Shown one piece after another: positions 41,301 to 50,300 of a DNA stretch of 64,000 bases. Under the pieces are notes generated by a model. The model was not told where the DNA came from, searched no databases, and saw nothing but the letters and a program-made list of their open reading frames with translations. How positions within the stretch are numbered: position 1 is the stretch's first letter; every line of letters starts with the position of its first letter. Origin of the DNA: Siphonodentalium dalli (taxonomy: Eukaryota; Mollusca; Scaphopoda; Gadilida; Siphonodentaliidae). Location: assembly GCA_032622095.1 (NCBI GenBank), contig CP136068.1:51084443-51148442 (forward strand), read 5' to 3'. Made by a program: the position numbers and the translations under genes.

Positions 41301-44300
41301 TTCACATTAACAAAATGATTAAGCAGGGTTCTTTGTTGGCTGCCACCACGCCATAAGGGAGAAGAGACCAAGATCTAGATTGAACACAATTGACAACGTG
41401 TGATGGAACTTTATGTGAAATCAATTAAACCACGTGCTACTGCAACAGAAACCAAAACGCGAATGATTCATATAATAAAATCGGTCATACATATCAGACA
41501 CTCTTAAAGCACGTTCACAGTAAGCACAGTCATATAACTTTAACACACACTGGCGTAGGATAAAAACTCAAACTACATAATGTAAATATCTCGGTTGTTA
41601 TTATATTTACAGGACTGTCCGCAGTTCCATTAGTTATCTACTCGTCAATTAGGGGCGGTAATGGGGACGGAGGGTAAGTTTAGTTATAACACCGCGAATG
41701 CATTAATTTACTCTGTTATATAATTTCCATTTGGCATTTGTCCCATTGCGTCGTGTACACCGAAATGAGAGCATTTATCTGTCTGACCAAGGGGTTATTA
41801 CTATCAACTAATGAATTATCGAACAGTTGAGCTGATCGATTACCCAATATAACTCTTAAAATAGCTTCTTTTATGCGGCCTGGAAAAGTATTGCTATATT
41901 ATTAAATCAAGTTATGTTCAGATACATCTTGTCCTCTAATTGCTCCTCCCCGTGTATGAAATGTTCACTTCTCGTACGTAACTTGAATATATATACTTAC
42001 ATGTATACTTCACAGGTGCTGGGTTGAACATGCGGGAGCAATAGAATGGATCGTCTACACCCCAAACTTGTTGTGTCTGGTGGTAAGTTGATGCATATTA
42101 CTGGACCTCAATTTAGTCTGTTGTTTATAGCTGTTTATGACGACCTAATTCCCTAAGACACCTTGTCAGAATTTCTGGTGTAACATTGAATCTCATCCAT
42201 CGGCCCGTAATTAGACAGCGCACCACAATCTTTGCGGAAATATTATTGTTGGATAATATGCTGCTATTGATATGCTCACGCAAATAATAGCTGCACTTAT
42301 GATTAAATTCATTGGACTGTAAGCTTAGCGAGTCTGCTGACTGCATATCCGCTGTTAAGTGTGGTCTCATCCGAAAAATGTGGACGGACACAAAATAGTG
42401 ATGTATAATTATACCAAATAATAAGAAAGAAGTAGCTAAATGGTTGCAGCTTTTCAATTTGTTTGTTTGTTTACTTTTTTGTTTTAATCAAAACAATTGA
42501 AGGTTGTTTTCTCTTGCAGCTCAATCTAGGGATGTTGGTCAACATTATGAGGATAATGCTCACACAGCTTACAGTACATCCAAACGAACCAAGTAACTAT
42601 CGGTGAGTACCAGCAGAGTGATGTCACCCCTACCCCAATGAGTTAACAGTTAACAGAGGAGGCGAATCCTGCGTACATGTCAAGAAAATATAGAATACAA
42701 GTCATGGTTATTGACATAAATGTGAAAAATTTCACACATTTGCTGAAGTAAATGTCCATAAAAATGTGTAAGACTTAATAATATTAAAATATGTCAATTT
42801 TGGCCAAGAAATAATTAATAGTTTAACAATTTGATGCGATAAAATGCTGTGTATGTGAGCATGTTTGTGGAATCCTGAATACCGGTTAAGGGTGGATACA
42901 CACATGCATGTAATCTCTGTAAATATCGTGTATTTGGCGTTTTACATGGATCATACACACCGTGTAATATGTGTCCGCTGACAACCCAATCATTGCGACT
43001 GTGTTTAACCACAGTGAGTTAAACTCTGAACCGCTGAAGAGCCGTTGACTGGGACGAAGTCGTCAGGCCGCTTAAAATAATTATTCGCGCGATAACTCAA
43101 ATGGTCGACGCTCTGTTTAAATCATTGTCAGTCTTCTATTGATGTTAATACCGTGATGGCATCTTCCCCAACGCAGGGGGCTATGGCCCACAACATGCAC
43201 GGGGAGCTATATTATCCCAGAAGCTACCGAATTCACCATTGCATATTTCCTCGACGGGGGGGGGGTCTGTGTATGCAGCACCCTGAGTCCTGACACCCTG
43301 CTTTATAAATATCGTAGTCATGTCTGTCGTGTCTGTTTTCTACGAGTGTTTAATCTAATATGCAGCAATTTATGCTATTCATATAATTATGAACATATTA
43401 TACAGCTTTAAATTTGAATGCATGGTGTTGCTGTTTGTCTTCATTCGGCGAAAGGGTTGCCTAGCTACGAGTTCCCAACTACGTCACCTTTCCTCTCTTG
43501 TGTTATACAGTTATACATGTATACGCAAAATTTACAACTATGGATATTTAAGTAAAACATTATATTGTAATTCTTGCCCAGATAATCCCGGCTGATACAT
43601 TCAATTAACTCCCTTAGTTATTGGAAGCTTTCGAGAACCAGCCCCTCCCCCAATCATGGATTATGGTCGAAAATGTTATAATTCAAGCTTGTGACAGTTA
43701 GGAGCTTGTTCAACCTTTGGCTTGAGAAATATATTTATAAATGGGGGGGGGGGGTGTCACTCTTTTTAATTTCAACGCTGTACCTGCATTATTTTTTGGC
43801 GCTATAATGAATATTTACAGTCCCAATTGAATTAATGTTATCACATGAGCTCGCTCTCAAATTATCAGAGAAATCTCAACAAGCCGGTATCATCCTATAA
43901 AAGAATTATGAATATTTTATTTTTGTTTTGGATGACCCTGTTTCCACGAAATGACAGAAACACATCAATTATAAAATCGACCGGCTCTAATCCACTTTTC
44001 GAAATGAATTATAACTCGTGAAAAAACAGCAACATATATCAGACAAGAATTACTCATTTCGGCATCCATGAAAGAAGACATGTTTATGACTGGCCTGAAA
44101 TTTCTTGATGGCAGTTTGTTTGATAATGGCTTATAACTACTCACTGGTGAAATTGACCTCTCGCGCGCAGGTGATTAAGTTTGTCAATTATTGGTGTGGC
44201 CATGTAAAATACATGTATTTTACATACAGACATTACATGCATGTGTGTATCCACCCTAAAATGGGCATATTAATACCGACTACCAGTTAACAGAGAGATT

Positions 44301-47300
44301 ATCGGAAACCAACTCCGAATATATGAAGTGCTGCAAGCACCGTAAGAAAGTGGCCGTTTGATTTGTAGGGGTTTATCATTGTTTCAGCAGCTACGCGCCG
44401 CATCACGTCGTTGTCGATTTTATGGTTAAGATAAATCTCACATATGGACATATTCAGTACACAAACAATGATGCCGATGAGCCACTAAACACTCCATAGT
44501 GCAGATAAACAATGACCCCGATGAGCCACTGACCACACCATAGTACACACAAACACTGACCCCGATGAATGAGCCACTAACCACACCATAGTACACATAA
44601 ACACTGACCCCGATGAGCCACCAACCACTCCATAGTAGTCAGAAATACTGACCACGATGGCCACTATCAAAATAATAAGCTTAGCCTCTATTTGCGTGGA
44701 TCACAAATCATGAATGATTTCCATTTCTCACCAACATTGAACGGCTTACATGCAGTGTACGTCCTACTTGCAGTGAACGGCTTACATGCAATGAACGGCT
44801 TACATGCCGTGAACGGCTTACATGCAATGAACGGCTTACATGCAGTGAACGTCTTACATGCAGTGAACGGCTTACATGCAATGAACGGCTTACATGCAGT
44901 TTTCTAGTGTGTGATGCACGTTATCAACTGAGCCACCGGTTGCCCCAAGGAAGTAGTAAAATTGGCCACGGATAATCATCAAAGATTGCGATGCTACCCA
45001 TTATATGCGCCTCCGTCTTTGTATGTGTCTCGATTATTTGACACGAAATTGCAAGCATTTAGGAGTAATATAGAACATGGTATATAGGAGGACCACACTA
45101 ACTCAGATATACTATACTGTTGCTTTCGGGATTGCTATCGGTCATGATTCCCTTGTCAGACCTTATGTTCTGTGTCCATCTATAGATATCTGTTAATGTG
45201 ATTATATTCATCTTGCAGGAGGGCACTCAAAGCGACATTCATCTTGGTACCTCTGTTTGGGATCCAGCTATTCGCCATCATGTACCGTCCACCGCCCTCG
45301 CCAGATTCATATAAATTTGAAATAATCTCAAGTGTACTTAAAAATCTCCAGGTAAGCATGGACAATTATTTTGTATTATGTTCAATTAAAAATATATAGC
45401 GACAAAAAAACGACAACTATATATGAACCAAATATTGGGGTTTTTTTCATTGTGTGCAGAGACGATGCGAGAATATTTGGTCAACGGTTTCAACAGTTGT
45501 AAATGTCATGCCTGACAATATATAGAGAATACCTACAGTTTGAAATAAGAAATAAGAAAGAAATATCGAATTTTCACGAGCGGCTACAAGTCGCGAGTGA
45601 AAATTCGATATTTCTTTCCAGACAGGAATGAGATGTTTCAGGTATTCAAACATAAAAATTGTAGGTATTCTTTTTATTATATGCGGCTTATTTGTTAGTT
45701 AATTTAAATCATTAACTGTACTAAAGAGCGCACATGCCAGTGTGGATACAAACAGGAAAGAGCCTCGGCGTAAAGTTGAATTTGACACGCTGCTACTCAA
45801 ACATAGAATTTCGATTGATCACGCGCCGTCATAAATTCGCCGCTTTTGATTGGCTAGTGGACAGTGTGCACGTAATGATCACTAGATCGATCTTGGCAGC
45901 TCGCGTTAGTTCCAAGCCCTATATACAGTGAACTACCGCTATCTATTCTAGAGTGAAAGAATGACATCGTATTTCACCTGGCTTCTAAAAGATAAATACA
46001 ACCGGTCATACTAAAAGCCGACCGCACCCGTCCGCACCCGACCGCACCCCAGGGTCCGATCGAGATGGGGCAAGCACTATCGTGCAGAATAGACCAGTAT
46101 GTACCAAAGTTCCAATCGCCATGTCGATAGCTTGAGCGAAAACGGCACCGTTAACCCCTAACGTGCGGCCAGTTCCGTCAGGTACGCAAAATCCAAAAAA
46201 GGCACCGACCGCATCTCCCCTCGGTCGGGCAAGTCGCTAGCTGTAGCGGAAGTGAATAAATTAACCCATACGCTGTTGCCAAATTCACTATGAATGTACG
46301 TAAAACGCCGAATATAAAACCCTCCGACCGCACAGCCACCAGTGGGCCGAGCGAGATGGGCATGCATTATATCGAGCAGAATAGACCATTATGTACCAAA
46401 GTTACAATCCCCAATTCGATAGCTTGAGCGGAAACGGCACTGTTAACCCTTAACGACCGTCCGGTCCCTTGTGGCGGTGCGGTCGTTTGCTGTTTTTTTC
46501 GGCGTTTTATGTATATTCATAGCGAATTCGGCAGCAGCGAATTGGTTAATTAATTCACTGCCGCTACAAATAGCGGCTTGCCCGATCGCACATGGACGCA
46601 GAGGGGTATTCTCTGCCTAATATGATGTCCATTTCCGTGGTCACGCAGTCAGGGGAGGTGCGGTCGTTGCCTTTTTGGATTTTGTGTATCTGAAGGAACC
46701 GGCCGCAATTTAGGGGTTAACAGTGCCGTTTCAGCTCAAACTATCGACTTGTGGATTGGAACTTTGGTAAATACAGGTGTATTTTGCACGAAAGTGCATA
46801 ACGCATCTCGCTCGGATCGCCGGGGGAGGTGCGGACGCGTGCGGTCGGCTTTTAGTAGGCCCCAATACAACGTTTCGGTACTTTCCCGCTATTTTAATAA
46901 ATGACAATATATGACAATATAGAATTCTTATCGTCTTATTTTCACACTCTTATTGAGTACTTGATAATTCTGGAACCAATATTAACCATTGTACTCGATT
47001 TCATTCCAGGGAGCTGCTATAGCGCTCGTGTTCTGCTTCTGTAACAATGAGGTTTGTTATTCTTTCAATTTTTTATTTCGCCAATAATCCAGTAAATATG
47101 CCGTCTTAGAGGACCACTTTCTGTTACGAAATGCATCAGTATTCCGTCTAATAATTAATTAAACTTACATGTTCGTTTGAAGTTTCCTGTGATGCGGTAT
47201 ATAACATAGTTGCTATGGTGACTAAGTTCAATTATCGAGTTTGTCGATATTCTATCTTAATTAGAATTGGTCGTAATTGAGGATTTGTTTCTGTTCGCAG

Positions 47301-50300
47301 CCACGCGTCCTTGTGTTGTGTCGTTACGCGCTGAAGTGTGGAGACAATTATGTTTCTAGTAATCTTATTGATTTGAGTTGAATTGTCTCATCCACAAAGT
47401 AGATTCGCTACTCACTTATAAACGGGTGATATTAAAATGCTGAATCAGCTGTCCGTCAGCAGTTTACATACTAAAATCAGCAGTTTTCCCGACATGCAGG
47501 AATGCGACACAATTTGATCGACCGCCATGTTGGTCCTACAATTCAAATTCCCGTTCAGCAGTTCAACGGGCGCAGTTCGGAAAATTCCCCCGTACAGTTT
47601 ATTCAGCGTCGGAAGGGCCTGCGGTCCCTGTGTGCGTTTCGAGCACATTTTAATCTTAGACAATGCCTTTATTCAGCAGCGGCCACTTTGTTTGTTTGTT
47701 TTTTTAGATTGAGCTACTTGCTCAATTTAATTTAAATAAAATTTATTTATTTATTTTAAAAATTTTTTAATCAAACTTACGAAAATCTGACGGCAGTATG
47801 ACATCCACCAGGGTACCCCGCGTCACCACACCAAATTTGATTGAAATCGGCCCAGGGGTCTGGGGGGGTCAGAACATGCGGACACACATACAGACAGACA
47901 TATTCTAAACGTATATATAGATACTAGAAGGTGACCCGACTTCGTCCGGGCTTTGACCTTGAATTGTCCATTTTGAAGGTCAAGGTCAAGTGGGGTCACG
48001 ATTTGACCAGTCCAAAACACTGCCCGGACAAAATACCCGACAAACGTGCCCGTCGAAAATCCATCCGGTTTTACCCGATTTGACCTTGAATTGATCATTT
48101 TGAAGGTCAAGGTCAGGTTGGGGTCACGATTTGACCCGTCCAAAACACCCAGTGGACAAAAGTAACCCTATGTATAAAATTTCGTCGAAATCCCATCAAA
48201 ATTTGCGATTTGACCTTGAATTGACCCGATTTCAAGGTCAAGTTCACGTCGCACGGGCAAATGCATATGCTTATGAGACTCCCCGAAAGTACCCCCACAT
48301 ACCAAGTTTCATCGAAATTCCGTGATATTCGGGCGTTTGACCCTGAAATGACCCGAGTTCAAGTCAAGGTCACGTCGCACGGACAAATTAATATGCCTAT
48401 GCCACCCCCGGCCGATAGTACCCTCACATACGACGTTTCATCGAAATCGGGTCGGCCGTTTTCGAGTTCATCGCGAACACACAGACAGACACACACACAG
48501 ACAGATCTTCCAAAATATATAATAGATATTATGTTAGATGTTGGGCAAATGACGTTTTAATCGGTGGGTTATACCCAATTGTAATTCAATTCAGTATTTG
48601 TCACTAAAAACAAGCATTCTGATTGGCCGAGAGCGGCTAACTTTCGTTTTCGATTCACCGACATCGGCCGCTTCAGCGTGCATCAAATCTGAATGTAGCA
48701 CGGTCAAATTTCATCGGCGCAGAACGAGTAGCGAAACGAGCACACTCGCGCGTTGTTGTCTATAGATGCCGTTCATCGGCCGCTTCAGCGTGCATCAAAT
48801 CTGAATGTGGCACGGTACAATTTAACCGGCGCAGAACGGAGTAGCGAAACGAGCCAACCCGCCCCACAGCCGCCCCACAGGAAATGGTTACGGAGCAGTG
48901 TTCCGAATAACGCAATGAACAAACCCAATGATTTGTGCACGGTGGCAACGGCGAAATGAAAGTCTCGATTCGTGTCATGAAAATGACTAAATGATACTTT
49001 TTATACCGTTTTTTGGCAAATTTATTGCTAGATTGAATTACAATGGAGATAAACGTACCCTGTTTCGTTGTACATTCTGGGATTCGAGCATGAAAACAAG
49101 CCGGCTCGTTCACAAACTGTTTTCATGCTCGAATCCCAGAATGTATAACGAAACAGGGTATGTTTATCTCCTAAATATAGGGAGGGAACACCATTTGACA
49201 AATCGCCGTCCCAGTTCAACAAAATTGCACCAGACGAACTGCTGAACTGGATTTTTAACTGCTGAACTGGATTTTTAACTGCTGAACTGGGATGGCGGTC
49301 GTTCAAATAGTGTCGATTACAACCGACTAATTTCGTTCCAAATTATTTTAAATAAGTTGGGAAATCTGCTGAACAGCATTTTAGTGTGTAACCTGCTGAC
49401 AAGCAGCTGATTCAGCATGTTAATAAAACTCCATATAAACCGCCAAACTGCAAAGCAGAGTTATGTCCCCCTGGATACGTTGATCGGGCCATCTCGTACA
49501 GAATGGAAGAATTTCTCGCATGTTGTTTACGAAAGACTTAGTATAGGTTACAATTAATTCTGTATTATGTTAAGAAACTAACCTGTCCATATTCAATTGG
49601 AATTATCAAATATAGTGCCAAAAATAGTCCGGCCGACAACCCCTACTCCGATTAGTCAGAAGTAAATAAAACATGTTTCGGAAACGATCTTGATATGTAC
49701 CCTCAGCTAAATCCCCTAAATAAATTCAACTTCAATTCAATTCATTTCGCTAAATCTCCTAAATATATTCAACTTTAATTCAATTCATTTCAATTCAACT
49801 CAATTTATTGATATGCTCGTCGTCTTGACATATAGAGTTGAATATACACAATGTTACAATTTCAAAATATTTTTGGATTGTGCATACGTGCAGTACATTA
49901 TATGTATAATACACGACAATTTAATATTGTATATGTGGTCAGTAATCAGAGGGTTTGGGTAGGTTTGGGTAGGTTTGGGTAGGTTTGCTATATGGTTTTT
50001 GGAATGAATGAAATTATATCTTTGGTATACTTATGTTGATTAAGCTCGAATGAACTAGATTTGTCAGAAGTTAGAAAAGAAAAGATGATTAGAAGTGACA
50101 CGTGGTGAAATGCATTTGAATGGGTTTTCCTATTCCAAACATAGACACAAGCAGGATATTGGCAATGGTCTGACCAGTGTATCAAGGAGACAGAACTCCG
50201 CCTTGCAGCTTGATAAACCATGAGTTCTCTAGCGGAATGCTTTGTTGTTATATTACATCAGCATCTAACATAGTTTTCGCGGCAAACTTTGAATTTGACC

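Larger units (their letters stand above)
39166..41555 (-). mobile_element. Compact LTR retroelement with identical LTRs
   Basis: Two direct 207-bp repeats (39166-39372 and 41349-41555) look identical base for base, indicating recent insertion or gene conversion. On the minus strand, TGGTGGCAGCC directly after the first LTR fits a tRNA primer site, and a purine run (AAGAGAAAAAGGGG, after many GA repeats) precedes the other LTR. The ends are CGCCA…TGGCG rather than the usual TG…CA, and only TAG is shared as flank. It has one 418-codon ORF and no reverse transcriptase or integrase, so it depends on another element. It inserted antisense to the receptor. Confidence 0.75.
47431..49424. mobile_element. 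2-kb composite foldback element
   Basis: The outer arms ATGCTGAATCAGCTG (47437) and CAGCTGATTCAGCAT (49405) extend for ~100 bp with CAGCAG and GACCGCCAT motifs on both sides. Inside are a dispersed repeat (47935-48520), a 106-111-bp tandem pair and a palindrome (49046-49170). It starts 380 bp after the TM7 exon. Confidence 0.7.
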
